From: Puniceibacterium antarcticum
Lineage (GTDB): Bacteria; Pseudomonadota; Alphaproteobacteria; Rhodobacterales; Rhodobacteraceae
Reading direction: 5' to 3'
Assembly: GCF_002760615.1 (NCBI RefSeq)
Contig: NZ_AWWI01000182.1
Coordinates: 1 to 64,000, forward strand
DNA length: 64,000 nucleotides
The notes under the pieces are model-generated. The model ran no database searches. It saw only the letters and a list, made by a program, of their open reading frames with translations, and had not been told where the DNA came from. A program made the translations under genes and the position numbers. This document shows positions 1 through 10,229 of this stretch, piece by piece; positions within the stretch are counted from its first letter, which is position 1, and each line of letters opens with the position of its first letter.

Positions 1-1587
1 ACCACCCTTCTGGTCGCCCCCGCCCGCCTGCCCCTGCCACCCCGCCTCTGGGGGCTGATCGTGCCGCTGGCCGGTCTGCGCCCCGCCGCGCGCGGCGGCA
101 TCGGCGATTACGCCGACCTTGGCCAGATGGCCGTTGGTCTGGGGGCACATGGCGCGGCCTTTCTGGGCATCAACCCGGTCCATGCGGGCTTTGCCACCGA
201 TCCCGCCGGGTTCAGTCCCTATACCCCGTCCCACCGCCGCCGCCTGTCCACCCTGCATCTCAGCGTGCCGCAAACCGCGCAGCCCGGCGCGCCACTGATC
301 GACTATGCCACCGACATTCCCACCCGCATGGCCGCGCTGGAAGATGCCTATGCAACGTTCACGCAATCCGTCGATCACTCCCAGTTCGACGCCTATCTGA
401 TCCGCGAAGCGGCCCCCCTGCAGACATTTGCCACCCATCAGGCCCTGTCGGACATCCACGGCGCCCACTGGAACCGCTGGCCAGTGGCCCTGCAGGATCC
501 CGCCAGCGACGCGGTCAGGCAGGCCGCGCGCGACCTTGCCCCGCGCATCCGCTTTCACGCCTGGCTGCAATGGCTGGCCGAAGATCAGCTGGGTCAGGCC
601 GCCCGTGCCGCGCGCGAGGCGGGCATGGCGCTGGGCCTCTACCTCGACCTTGCCGTCGGAACCCACCCCCATGGCGCGGAAACCTGGGAGGATCGCGCCA
701 GTTTCGCCTTTGGCGCCACACTCGGCGCGCCGCCTGATGCCTTTGCCAAAGACGGGCAGAACTGGAACCTTGCGCCGTTCAGCCCGCAGGCGCTGATTGA
801 CGGGCAGTTCGCCGCGCTGGCCCAGACCCTGCGCCGCCAGTTCCGCGTCGCGGGCATGCTGCGCATCGACCATATCCTGGGCTTCGACCGCGCCTTCTGG
901 GTGCCCGACGGCGCGCCCGGCGCCTATGTCCAGATGCCGCTCGACGCCATGCTCGCCGTCCTGCGCATCGAGGCCACCCGCGCAGGGGCCGTGGTGGTGG
1001 GCGAGGATCTGGGAAACACCCCTGAGGGTCTGCAAAAGGCGCTGGCGCGCTCGGGCATCCTTGGCTGTCGTCTGACCCTGTTCGAACAAACCGGGCGCAA
1101 GACGCCGCGTTTTCGCAGCCCGCGCGCCTATCCTCAGGCCAGCATCGCAAGCTTTTCCACCCACGACCTGCCCACTTGGGACGGCTGGCGTCAGGGCCAT
1201 GACATTACCCTGCGTCATGATCTGGACATGATCGACCCAAAGGTCGCCGCCTCTGCCCGGATCCGGCGCCACGCCGAAGTGGCCGCCCTCGACCGCGCCA
1301 CAGCGACGGACACGGCGACAGATACGGCGACTGGCACAACGACAAACACCGACGCAGAGCGGGCCGCAGACGTCAGCAAGATGCACAATCATCTCGGATG
1401 CAGCGACTCTCGGGTTGCAGCCCTGCAGATCGAGAATATCCTGCGCATCGTCGAACAACCGAATTTACCCGGCACGACCATCGCATACCCCAACTGGCGC
1501 CAGCGCCTGCCTGCGGGCGCCGATGAACTGCTGAAAGACCCAAGGCTGGCCGAAGCTGCCGCCGTGATGAAGCGCCATGGGCGCTAA
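1..1587 (+). CDS. malQ: 4-alpha-glucanotransferase (amylomaltase), 5' end cut off
   Basis: GH77 enzyme that transfers alpha-1,4-glucan segments between maltodextrins in the cytoplasm. The frame is open from base 1, so the start lies outside the window. Visible family motifs are MLRIDHILGFDRAFWVP (nucleophile Asp in RIDH), VVVGEDLGNTP (acid/base Glu) and STHDLPTWDGWRQGHD (transition-state Asp). The C-terminal end NWRQRLP is typical of MalQ. An unusual Thr/Asp/Ala-rich insertion (about 1297-1360) lies just before the last conserved block. It is followed after 12 bases by pgm and then a GH13 gene, which is a glycogen/maltodextrin operon. The function is well supported. The effect of the insertion is unknown. 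Confidence 0.92.
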   Translation, partial: TTLLVAPARLPLPPRLWGLIVPLAGLRPAARGGIGDYADLGQMAVGLGAHGAAFLGINPVHAGFATDPAGFSPYTPSHRRRLSTLHLSVPQTAQPGAPLIDYATDIPTRMAALEDAYATFTQSVDHSQFDAYLIREAAPLQTFATHQALSDIHGAHWNRWPVALQDPASDAVRQAARDLAPRIRFHAWLQWLAEDQLGQAARAAREAGMALGLYLDLAVGTHPHGAETWEDRASFAFGATLGAPPDAFAKDGQNWNLAPFSPQALIDGQFAALAQTLRRQFRVAGMLRIDHILGFDRAFWVPDGAPGAYVQMPLDAMLAVLRIEATRAGAVVVGEDLGNTPEGLQKALARSGILGCRLTLFEQTGRKTPRFRSPRAYPQASIASFSTHDLPTWDGWRQGHDITLRHDLDMIDPKVAASARIRRHAEVAALDRATATDTATDTATGTTTNTDAERAADVSKMHNHLGCSDSRVAALQIENILRIVEQPNLPGTTIAYPNWRQRLPAGADELLKDPRLAEAAAVMKRHGR

Positions 1588-3231
<1,644 letters not shown>

Positions 3232-3250
3232 AGTAAAGACAGGAGGGCAC

Positions 3251-5617
3251 ATGCCCCTCGAAGATCGCATCTCCTTTGACGAAGCCGCCGCACAGGCGCG
3301 CGCAGACAGCTGTCATCAGACCCTGATGACAGCGGAAACCCGCTTTGATGCCGAAACCCAAATCGCGCGGCAGCTGGGCGGACAGATCGACGGGGACATT
3401 GCCCACTTCGGCTTCTGGGTGCCGGAACTTGCGGAAAACCGCGTGCCTTCGGGCGATGTGTTTCTTGAGGTTCTGGCCCCCACCGTGCCGCTCGACCTGA
3501 CCGTCGCGCATCAGGACATCACGTTCGAACGCAGCTTTGTGCCGGTCATCCGTCTGGACGAACACTGCTTTACCGCCGTGCGCGGCATGATCGCCGGGCA
3601 TCGCGACCAGATCGGCGATTTCTACGCCCTCACCTGGCGCGACAGCGAAGGGGCCTGGCACCGCATCCTCGACCCGCTCGCCATGTCCCTGCCCTTTGGC
3701 GTCATGGCCCCGGCAGAGCTGTATGATATCGCCGCCATGCAGGCCGGGCGCACCGACACCGCCTATTTCGAAAACGTGAGGGGCGACGCGCCGCACAAGT
3801 TCGGCCCGCCCTCCAACATCCTGCAGATCCACGTGCCCTCGGCCACCGCCGGCGGCACCATCGCCTCGCTCACCCGGCAGTTTCAGCGTCTGTCGGAACG
3901 CGTGTCACGCGATCTGCCACTGGAACCTGCAGATCAGCTGTTCATGGGCTACGATTCCGTCCAGCTCTTGCCGGTCGAACCCACCACCGTCTATGAAACC
4001 GGCCCGGATTTCTGGCAGGAAACCGATGACACCGAAACCGGCGTCACCGTCTCGCTCTACCGCCCGGACACCACCAACTGGGGCTATGACATCGTCATCT
4101 CCGGCATGGCGGCGGTGAACCCTGTGCTGCTGGAAACCGGCCGCCCGGATGAACTTGTCGATCTCGCCTGTGTGCTGCACAACTTTCCGGGCAAGCCGAA
4201 AAAGCTGGTCTTCGACGTGGTCTATGGCCATTCCGACAATCAGGGTCTGAACGCGCTGAGCCACCATTTCTTTGCCGGGCCGAACATGTACGGCCAGAAC
4301 CTTGATTACCAGAATGCCGCCGTCCGCGCGATCCTGCTGGAAATGCAGCGCCGCAAGGTGGATTTCGGCGCCGATGGCGTCCGCGTCGATGGCGCGCAGG
4401 ATTTCAAATACTGGGACCCCCATGCACAGGTCATGGTCCATGACGACGACTATCTGCAAAGCATGGCCGACATCGTGCAAGAGGTGGCCGGCACCCAATA
4501 CCGCCCCTGGTTCATCTTTGAGGATGGTCGCCCCTGGCCGGACGAAGACTGGGAACTCAGCTCGACCTATCGCTCTGTCATCGAAAAGCAGCGCGATGAT
4601 GATGTGTTCCAGTGGGGGCCGCTGACATTCGCCCATAACACGCCCTTCCTTTATACCTTCTGGCTCAGCAAGTTCTGGCGCATCCGCGAATGTGTTTCCG
4701 TCGGCTCCAACTGGATTTCCGGCACCTCGAACCACGACACCCTGCGCCGCGGCACGCAGGTTTCGCCCAAGATGAACATCAACACCGGCCTGGGCCACAC
4801 CCGGATGGAGATCTTGGACAAGGCCTATGACAACCCCGCCGTACACACCCTGACCTATGTCGGCCTGCCCGGCGTGCCGATGGATTTCCTCAACGCCATG
4901 GCGCGCGGCTCCTGGGGGTTCATCCGCAATCAGGATGACAAATACGGGGTCAAGGTCGTGGCAGAAGAGGCGATCAGCCTCAAATGGCAGGTGGATGAAT
5001 ACAGCTATTCGATCCCCTCGAACTTCCGCAGGCTGAAAGAGCTGGGATTTGAAACCCGCAGCGATCTCAACCGCTTCTGCGAGTTTCTTCCTGCACTGGT
5101 TGAAGTAACAGAATATGATCTTGAGGATATCGCCCGCCTGCTGAACGCCACCGATCCCAAACTGGCCGGTCCGCATTACACCGTGGCCACGCTGAAACAG
5201 GTGTCGCGCGCCTGGATGGATGACATGCATGATTACTGCAACATCTCGCATTCCCTGCCCGGTCTCGACCCGGTGCAGTCTGCCTATACGCTGGCCCTGC
5301 GCGAATTCCGCGCCGCCCGCCCTTGGCTGCGCGACAACTACGGGCCACGCGATCACTTCGGCTATGTCGAACCGCTGAACGGGCGCACGGTCTTTACCTC
5401 ACTGCGCCACGGCCCCGACGGCGAACAGGTGTTCAGCGTGCTGCATATGGAAGGCAAGCCCACCAGCGACATCGACCCGCTGCGCATGGGTGTGCCGGGC
5501 ACCGAAGGGTTCGGATGGGAATGTTCCCTGCGCTCGCCCGGGATCGGTCTGGATTACGTCAGCGGCCCGATCATCCTGCGCGATTCCATGGCGCTGGTCT
5601 TCACCCGCAAGGGCTGA
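3251..5617 (+). CDS. GH13-type glycosidase, glucosylglycerol hydrolase-like
   Basis: A 788-residue protein with the four conserved GH13 blocks in order: LVFDVVYGHSDN (region I), DGVRVDGAQDF (region II, nucleophile Asp), WFIFEDGRPWP (region III, acid/base Glu) and SGTSNHDTLRRG (region IV). The roughly 300-residue N-terminal part is not a standard amylase domain. Length and architecture resemble the glucosylglycerol hydrolases first described in cyanobacteria (GghA), so hydrolysis of an alpha-glucoside compatible solute is possible. The exact substrate cannot be read from the sequence. Being the last gene of a malQ-pgm operon, it could instead act on a glycogen-derived oligosaccharide. GAGGG-type ribosome site before ATG 3251. 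Confidence 0.75.
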   Translation: MPLEDRISFDEAAAQARADSCHQTLMTAETRFDAETQIARQLGGQIDGDIAHFGFWVPELAENRVPSGDVFLEVLAPTVPLDLTVAHQDITFERSFVPVIRLDEHCFTAVRGMIAGHRDQIGDFYALTWRDSEGAWHRILDPLAMSLPFGVMAPAELYDIAAMQAGRTDTAYFENVRGDAPHKFGPPSNILQIHVPSATAGGTIASLTRQFQRLSERVSRDLPLEPADQLFMGYDSVQLLPVEPTTVYETGPDFWQETDDTETGVTVSLYRPDTTNWGYDIVISGMAAVNPVLLETGRPDELVDLACVLHNFPGKPKKLVFDVVYGHSDNQGLNALSHHFFAGPNMYGQNLDYQNAAVRAILLEMQRRKVDFGADGVRVDGAQDFKYWDPHAQVMVHDDDYLQSMADIVQEVAGTQYRPWFIFEDGRPWPDEDWELSSTYRSVIEKQRDDDVFQWGPLTFAHNTPFLYTFWLSKFWRIRECVSVGSNWISGTSNHDTLRRGTQVSPKMNINTGLGHTRMEILDKAYDNPAVHTLTYVGLPGVPMDFLNAMARGSWGFIRNQDDKYGVKVVAEEAISLKWQVDEYSYSIPSNFRRLKELGFETRSDLNRFCEFLPALVEVTEYDLEDIARLLNATDPKLAGPHYTVATLKQVSRAWMDDMHDYCNISHSLPGLDPVQSAYTLALREFRAARPWLRDNYGPRDHFGYVEPLNGRTVFTSLRHGPDGEQVFSVLHMEGKPTSDIDPLRMGVPGTEGFGWECSLRSPGIGLDYVSGPIILRDSMALVFTRKG

Positions 5618-5638
5618 GGGGGCAGCGAATGACCAGAC

Positions 5639-5666
5639 GCCGCCCCGATGTCGCGGGGCGGCTTTT
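5639..5666 (+). terminator. Intrinsic terminator after the malQ-pgm-GH13 operon
   Basis: GCCGCCCC (5639-5646) pairs perfectly with GGGGCGGC (5655-5662) across an 8-base loop and is followed by TTTT. It lies 22 bases after the GH13 stop codon. Confidence 0.8.
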
Positions 5667-5745
5667 CCACATGTTGACGAGCCGCAAGTCTATAGCGACC
5701 CGCCTTAAACTGTCGCGGCTCCTGCGTCCCGCAGACCAGCTGGCG

Positions 5746-6594
5746 CTATAACACCACGCGGTGCGCAGCCTGCCCCCTGAACCCGGTGGGCAGGGCAAAG
5801 GTGACGCCGGCCAGCCGGTCATCCTCTGCGGCGCCATGGGCGGCAGAGGTCACAAACAGTGTGCTCAGATCCGCACCACCAAAAGCCGGACAGGTGCTTT
5901 GCGCCGCAGCGACCCCCAGCGCGGTCATGAATTTCCCCTCGGGCGAATAGCAGGCCACCCGCCCCGCGCCATATTGCGCGTTCCACAGATTGCCCTGACT
6001 GTCACAGACCGCCCCATCCGGGTGCAGCCCCTCGGCGCGCAGGTCGATCCATGGCTCTGGTTCGCCCGCGGGCCAGCCCTCGCCGTCCAGCATCACCCGC
6101 CGGATCATGCCTGTCGTCGTATCGGCGAAATAGGCATAGGCCCCACCGGGGGCAAAGCAGATGGCGTTGGAAATGGTGATATCGGGATAAAGCAGCCGCA
6201 ATTCGCCCTTGTAGAACCGATAGATCGCCCCGGCGCCCGCCTCGGCCTTCTTGCCCATGGTGCCGATCCAGAACCCGCCCCAGGGATCGGCACGCCCATC
6301 GTTGGACCGGGTTACGTCATTGTCCACCTCCAGCGGGCAAAGAATGGCCTCGGACCCCGTCACGGTGTCAAAGGTGAACAGATCCCGCTCTGACGCAATC
6401 AGCAGCGTGGTGTCGTCGATCCACCCGGCGGCCGAACACATGCGGTCAAAGTCCCACTGCACCTGCCCCCGCCCGTCGCGCGCGTAAAGCCGTTTTCCCA
6501 GAATATCGAACCAATACAGCATATGGGTCTGAGGATGCCAGAGCGCGCCTTCCCCAAGCTGGCAGATGCTGTCACTGTAGATCAGATGGCTCAT
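5746..6594 (-). CDS. SMP-30/gluconolactonase family lactonase
   Basis: A 282-residue six-bladed propeller protein of the SMP-30/regucalcin family. It carries the metal-site motifs LGEGALWH near the N-terminus, NDGRADPWGGFWIGTMG in the middle and LHPDGAVCDSQGNLW near residue 190. The family hydrolyses sugar-acid lactones. Its start overlaps the end of the aldolase gene by 4 bases, and it is the last gene of the SDR-dgoK-dgoA operon. A sugar-lactone hydrolase, probably acting on galactonolactone made by the upstream dehydrogenase, is the natural reading. The exact lactone is inferred from the neighbours. Confidence 0.85.
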   Translation of the reverse strand: MSHLIYSDSICQLGEGALWHPQTHMLYWFDILGKRLYARDGRGQVQWDFDRMCSAAGWIDDTTLLIASERDLFTFDTVTGSEAILCPLEVDNDVTRSNDGRADPWGGFWIGTMGKKAEAGAGAIYRFYKGELRLLYPDITISNAICFAPGGAYAYFADTTTGMIRRVMLDGEGWPAGEPEPWIDLRAEGLHPDGAVCDSQGNLWNAQYGAGRVACYSPEGKFMTALGVAAAQSTCPAFGGADLSTLFVTSAAHGAAEDDRLAGVTFALPTGFRGQAAHRVVL

Positions 6595-7199
6595 GCTCTG
6601 GCTCCCGCATCATATGCGGCAACCAGGTCCGCCGCCCGCGCAGCGATATCCGCCGCAGACCGCCCCGGCGCATACAGCGCCGTGCCAATGCCAAACCCCG
6701 TGGCCCCCGCCGCAAACCACGCACCAAAGTTCGCCGCGCTGACCCCGCCCACAGCATAGGTCTTGGTCCCCTTGGGCAGCACCGCGCCAATGGCCTTCAG
6801 CCCCTCTGGCCCGATCAGGGACCCCGGAAACAGCTTGATCCCATCCGCGCCGGTGCGCAGGGCGGTGAATGCCTCCGTCGGGGTCATGACGCCGGGATAA
6901 GACAGCAGCCCCGCCCGTTTGGTCGCCATGATCACCCGCTGATTGCAATCGGGTGAGACGATCATATGCGCACCCATCTGCGCCAGACGCAGCACCTCTT
7001 CGGGGGCCAGCACCGTGCCCGCGCCGATGGTTGCCTGCCAGGCGAACCCGTCCAGCATCAGCTTGATGCTGTCATAGGGATCGGGTGAATTCAGCGGCAC
7101 CTCGATCTTGGTGATGCCGGCACCAATCAGCGCCTCGGTGACGGCCGTGACCTCGGCCGGGGTGATGCCCCGCAGGATGGCAATGATTTCGCGGCTCAT
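6591..7199 (-). CDS. dgoA: 2-dehydro-3-deoxy-6-phosphogalactonate aldolase
   Basis: Class I KDPG/KDPGal-type aldolase of 202 residues that cleaves the phosphorylated keto-deoxy sugar acid into pyruvate and glyceraldehyde 3-phosphate. The catalytic Glu lies in KIEVPLNSP and the Schiff-base Lys in DGIKLFPGS. TIGAGTVL and the glycine-rich phosphate site YAVGGVSAANFG are also present. NSP in the Glu motif and the adjacent dgoK favour the galactonate form over Entner-Doudoroff Eda. It overlaps dgoK by 4 bases (ATGA) and the lactonase gene by 4, so coupled translation is likely. Confidence 0.9.
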   Translation of the reverse strand: MSREIIAILRGITPAEVTAVTEALIGAGITKIEVPLNSPDPYDSIKLMLDGFAWQATIGAGTVLAPEEVLRLAQMGAHMIVSPDCNQRVIMATKRAGLLSYPGVMTPTEAFTALRTGADGIKLFPGSLIGPEGLKAIGAVLPKGTKTYAVGGVSAANFGAWFAAGATGFGIGTALYAPGRSAADIAARAADLVAAYDAGARA

Positions 7200-8104
7200 T
7201 TCGTGTCCTTCGTGGCTTGGGCGGCTTTCAGACCTTCCAGCGTCATCCGTTCAGAATCGGCCAGCGTCACCGGCACGGATTGCGCCATCAGCGCCGCGCG
7301 ATAGGGGGCTGCCACAGAACTGGCGCCCAGCAGCGCCACCTGCTGGCCCAGCCAATAGGGCTTTGCCGCCGCAAGTTCCGCCCCGATCAGCATCCCCGAC
7401 AGGCGCGCGCGCGCCGTGCCGCCGTCCAGATCATGCAGCAGCGATCCGGCGCGCAACCCGAACAGATCCGCCGCCAGCCGTTCGGGCCGCGACATCACAG
7501 TCTCCACCGCCTCGGCAAAGGCCGCATCGTCCCAGCCCTCGGACGCCACCGAATGGCGCAGCACCGACTGTCCCGACAGCAGGGCAAACAGCTCACCTGT
7601 CATGAAGGTGCGGAAACTCACAATTTCCCCGGCCGAAATATGCGCCCATTTGGAATGCGTCCCCGGCAGGCAGATGATGCCATCATACCCGGGGTTGAGC
7701 GCGAGGAACCCCGCGATCTGCGTCTCTTCCCCGCGCATCACATCTGCCGGATGGTCCTGGCTGACCCCCGTAAGGATGCGCACCCGCAAGCGCGGATCCT
7801 GCGTACCCACCAGCCGCGCCTGCACGGCCGAGGGCGGCTTGCAGGGCACTGTGGCATAGGGCGCCTCGGCCCAGCCCTGCCGCGCACCAGCCATGCCGCA
7901 GATCACCACTTGCGTGGCAACACCGTCGGGCAGTGCATCCCCCACCAGCTTCAGCAACGCCGGCTCAAACCCCTCAGGCGTCAGCCGACCCATGCCATCG
8001 GCACTGTCGCGGCGTTCGATCACCCCGCCCGCGCCATCCATCAGCCAGACCCGCAGATGCGAGGTGCCCCAATCGGCGGCAATCCATGTCACTGTGTCGT
8101 TCAT
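7196..8104 (-). CDS. dgoK: 2-dehydro-3-deoxygalactonokinase
   Basis: A 302-residue sugar-acid kinase of the DgoK family that phosphorylates 2-keto-3-deoxygalactonate before aldol cleavage. N-terminal WIAADWGTSHLRVWLMD is the ASKHA phosphate loop. CLPGTHSKWAHI and FMTGELFALL are DgoK signatures. The ATG at 8104 overlaps the stop codon of the preceding dehydrogenase (ATGA), and the stop overlaps dgoA. Because of the frameshift in the dehydrogenase, the open frame runs on upstream of this start, but that extension is not kinase sequence. The length fits the family (about 290-310 residues). Confidence 0.9.
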   Translation of the reverse strand: MNDTVTWIAADWGTSHLRVWLMDGAGGVIERRDSADGMGRLTPEGFEPALLKLVGDALPDGVATQVVICGMAGARQGWAEAPYATVPCKPPSAVQARLVGTQDPRLRVRILTGVSQDHPADVMRGEETQIAGFLALNPGYDGIICLPGTHSKWAHISAGEIVSFRTFMTGELFALLSGQSVLRHSVASEGWDDAAFAEAVETVMSRPERLAADLFGLRAGSLLHDLDGGTARARLSGMLIGAELAAAKPYWLGQQVALLGASSVAAPYRAALMAQSVPVTLADSERMTLEGLKAAQATKDTK

Positions 8105-8869
8105 CCTGTCACCACCACGCCGCCATCGACGGCCATCAATTGCCCGGTCATCATCCGGCTTGCCTGCGACGCCAGAAACAGCGCCGCCGCCACGATATCC
8201 GCGGGCAGGATTTCTTCCTTCAGACACTGGCGGTCCAGATGCGCGGCCAGCCCCTCGGGTGTCACCCACAGGTCGCGCTGCTTGTCGGTCATGACCCATC
8301 CAGGGGCAATGGCATTGACGCGGATGCGGTCGGCACCGAACTCCCGTGCCAGCGACCGGGTCATCGCCGTGATGCCGCCATTGGCCGTGGTGTACCCCGC
8401 ATAACCTGCATTCCCCATCATGTAGCTGATCGAGGAAAAGTTCACGATCGCCCCACCCCCGGCGGCCTGCATCCCCGGGATCACTGCCTGCGCGGCAAAA
8501 AAAATACGCCTTGAGGTTGATCGCCTGCGACCAGTCCCAATAGGCCTCATCCACCTCAAGCGTCTTGTGCCGCTGGTCGTTGGCGGCATTGTTCACCAGC
8601 ACGCTGATCGGCCCCTGCACCTGCGCCACCTGTGCAATGGCCCCCTGCAGCGCCTCGATATCGGTGATATCGCAGGGCACGAACAGCGGCGCACTGCCAT
8701 ATTTCGCCTGCATTTGCGCGACAAAATCAGTCGCGTCCGAGCGTTGCACAAACCCGACCCGGGCGCCCTGCGCCAGAAAGCCTTCGCTCAGCGCCGCGCC
8801 GATCCCCGATCCGCCGCCGGTGATGAACACCGACGCGCCCTTGAGGTCGGCAAAAAGTGGCATGTCCAT
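8101..8869 (-). pseudogene. SDR sugar (galactose-type) dehydrogenase, frameshifted at a T8 run
   Basis: A short-chain dehydrogenase expected to oxidise the aldose to its lactone. The first frame gives FITGGGSGIGAALSEGF (NAD site), VPCDITD, LVNNAAND and AINLKAYFF. The reading then moves to another frame that supplies AAQAVIPGMQ, the catalytic NFSSISYM, GYAGYTTANGGI, VNAIAPGWV and MMTGQLMAVDGGV. The switch is at a run of eight T on the coding strand (8497-8504). Seven would restore a normal protein of about 255 residues. A sequencing miscount, a real mutation or transcriptional slippage would all fit. The usual catalytic YxxxK reads YTTAN here. First gene of the dgo operon. Confidence 0.8.
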
Positions 8870-9335
8870 CCGTGACCGTCTCCCATGACACGGCGGGGGC
8901 TCTGCCCCGCCAGAAATTTAATATCCCGCGCCCCCGCGCCGGATGGCCCGCCTGCCCGCACCGCCAGTTTCGCGGCGCTCAAAAAGGCTCCCCCGGTGGG
9001 ACAGACGTCCGCCCCCGACAACACACAACGATGCGGTGGCACCTTGCGTATTTTTGAAGAGGCGAAACAGATGCGCCCCCTGACCCAGGCAGGTGTTCCA
9101 AGGGGGCGAACAGACAGTTTGCTGCACGCAAGTTTGCAAATTTTTCCTTCAGCAAAGCTGAAATCTGCAAATTCTCCCTGTGCAAATCTTTCTCCCCCCG
9201 CGCCCTTCAGGGCCGCACCCACAGCACAGGTTCCATTATATGAAACCTTGTTTTGTATATTGAAAACTTAACCCCGCGCGCATATCCCTGTCAACACTCG
9301 GCCCCAGGCCGGGTGCGGCAGAAGGGGCACAAAAC
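8870..9335. other. 466-bp divergent intergenic region between the SDR operon and iclR
   Basis: No gene is recognised. A GC-rich hairpin (GGCGGGG 8892-8898 pairing with CCCCGCC 8905-8911) sits about 25 bases before the SDR start, in its leader. An ATATTAAATTTCTGG stretch read on the minus strand next to it resembles the dispersed intergenic repeats described elsewhere. At 9043-9063, the minus strand reads CCTCTTCAAAAATACGCAAG, a diverged relative of the CTTCTTCTCTTTCCAAATAC repeat. The AT-rich stretch 9230-9270 carries the candidate IclR operator listed separately. Confidence 0.5.
9230..9267. promoter_or_regulatory. Candidate IclR operator: two adjacent imperfect palindromes
   Basis: GTTCCATTATATGAAAC (9230-9246) and GTTTTGTATATTGAAAAC (9250-9267) are neighbouring inverted repeats of similar design (GTT...AAC arms round an AT core) in the only AT-rich part of the region. 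They lie 69 bases upstream of iclR and upstream of the divergent dgo operon. IclR-family regulators usually bind such paired GTTC/GAAC palindromes near their own promoters. Binding is inferred. Confidence 0.45.
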
Positions 9336-10133
9336 ATGGCGCAGACAGCTCGGCCGGGCGACGGCACCGTGGGCAAGGCGCTAGAGGTGCTGGACCATGT
9401 GGCCTCCTACGGGCGGCCGGTGCGGTTTGGCGAACTGCTGCAAGACACCCCCTTCCCCAAGGCGACGCTCTATCGCTTCCTGCAGACTCTCACCCATCAG
9501 CGCATGCTGGCGTTTGATCCGGACCGCGGCACCTATGTGCCCGGCCTGCGGCTGGTGCGGCTGGCCCATACCGCCTGGGCGCAATCCTCGCTGGCGCCGA
9601 TCGCGCGCCTGCATCTGGACCAGCTCAGCGCCTCGGTCGGGGAAACCGTGCATCTGGCGCAGTTCGACCATGCGCAGGTGCTCTATGTGGACAAACGCAA
9701 CGCACGGCAGCCGGTCGAAATGTTCAGCCAGGCGGGCAAGATCGGCCCGGCCTATTGCACGGGTGTGGGCAAGGTCATGCTGGCCCATCTGCCGCCCGCA
9801 GATCTGGCCCGCGCGCTCGACCTGCAATCCTGGCACCGCTTCACCCCGCAGACCCTGTGTGACGCCGACAGCCTGCGGGCCGAGCTGCAGGCGATCCGCG
9901 CCCGGGGCTTTGGCTATGACCGCGAAGAACATGAACCGGGCATTCTCTGCATCGCGGCACCGGTGCTCACCCGGGCCGGGCGGATTCTGGGGGCGCTGTC
10001 GATCACCACAACCACCGCGCGCAGCGACCTTGACCAGCTTGCGCGGCGCGCACCACAGCTGCAGGCCACCGCCCGCGCCATCGGGGACGAGGCAGAGGCT
10101 TGGGCCTTTCCACAGCCCCCCACCACCGACTGA
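9336..10133 (+). CDS. IclR family transcriptional regulator (divergent from dgo operon)
   Basis: 265 residues. The N-terminal winged helix-turn-helix (about 10-75) shows VGKALEVLDHVASYG, PFPKATLYRFLQTL and FDPDRGTYVPGLRLV. The C-terminal IclR effector domain carries LSASVGETVHLAQFD, YCTGVGKVMLAHL, RGFGYDREEHEPGILCIAAPV and a final IGALSIT-like block. It is transcribed away from the SDR-dgoK-dgoA-lactonase operon and is the likely regulator of that sugar-acid pathway, possibly responding to a keto-deoxy acid. The effector is inferred from family and context only. Confidence 0.88.
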   Translation: MAQTARPGDGTVGKALEVLDHVASYGRPVRFGELLQDTPFPKATLYRFLQTLTHQRMLAFDPDRGTYVPGLRLVRLAHTAWAQSSLAPIARLHLDQLSASVGETVHLAQFDHAQVLYVDKRNARQPVEMFSQAGKIGPAYCTGVGKVMLAHLPPADLARALDLQSWHRFTPQTLCDADSLRAELQAIRARGFGYDREEHEPGILCIAAPVLTRAGRILGALSITTTTARSDLDQLARRAPQLQATARAIGDEAEAWAFPQPPTTD

Positions 10134-10229
10134 CGCAAACGCCCCCTGACGGCGCGCGCACCTCCTCTGGCGCCTCGCAGATCCGCGCAGCTTGGGACAA
10201 ACCCTGCCCGCATCGCCGCCGCGCCTGCC

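Noticed and set aside
7196-8869. A single 557-codon SDR-DgoK fusion protein
   Set aside because: The open frame passes through nonsense sequence between the two domains. The SDR C-terminus is in another frame, and dgoK has its own ATG overlapping the true SDR stop.
8870-9335. Small protein genes in the dgo-iclR gap
   Set aside because: Several short frames exist on both strands, but their composition follows hairpins and repeats. None has a ribosome site or resembles a protein family.
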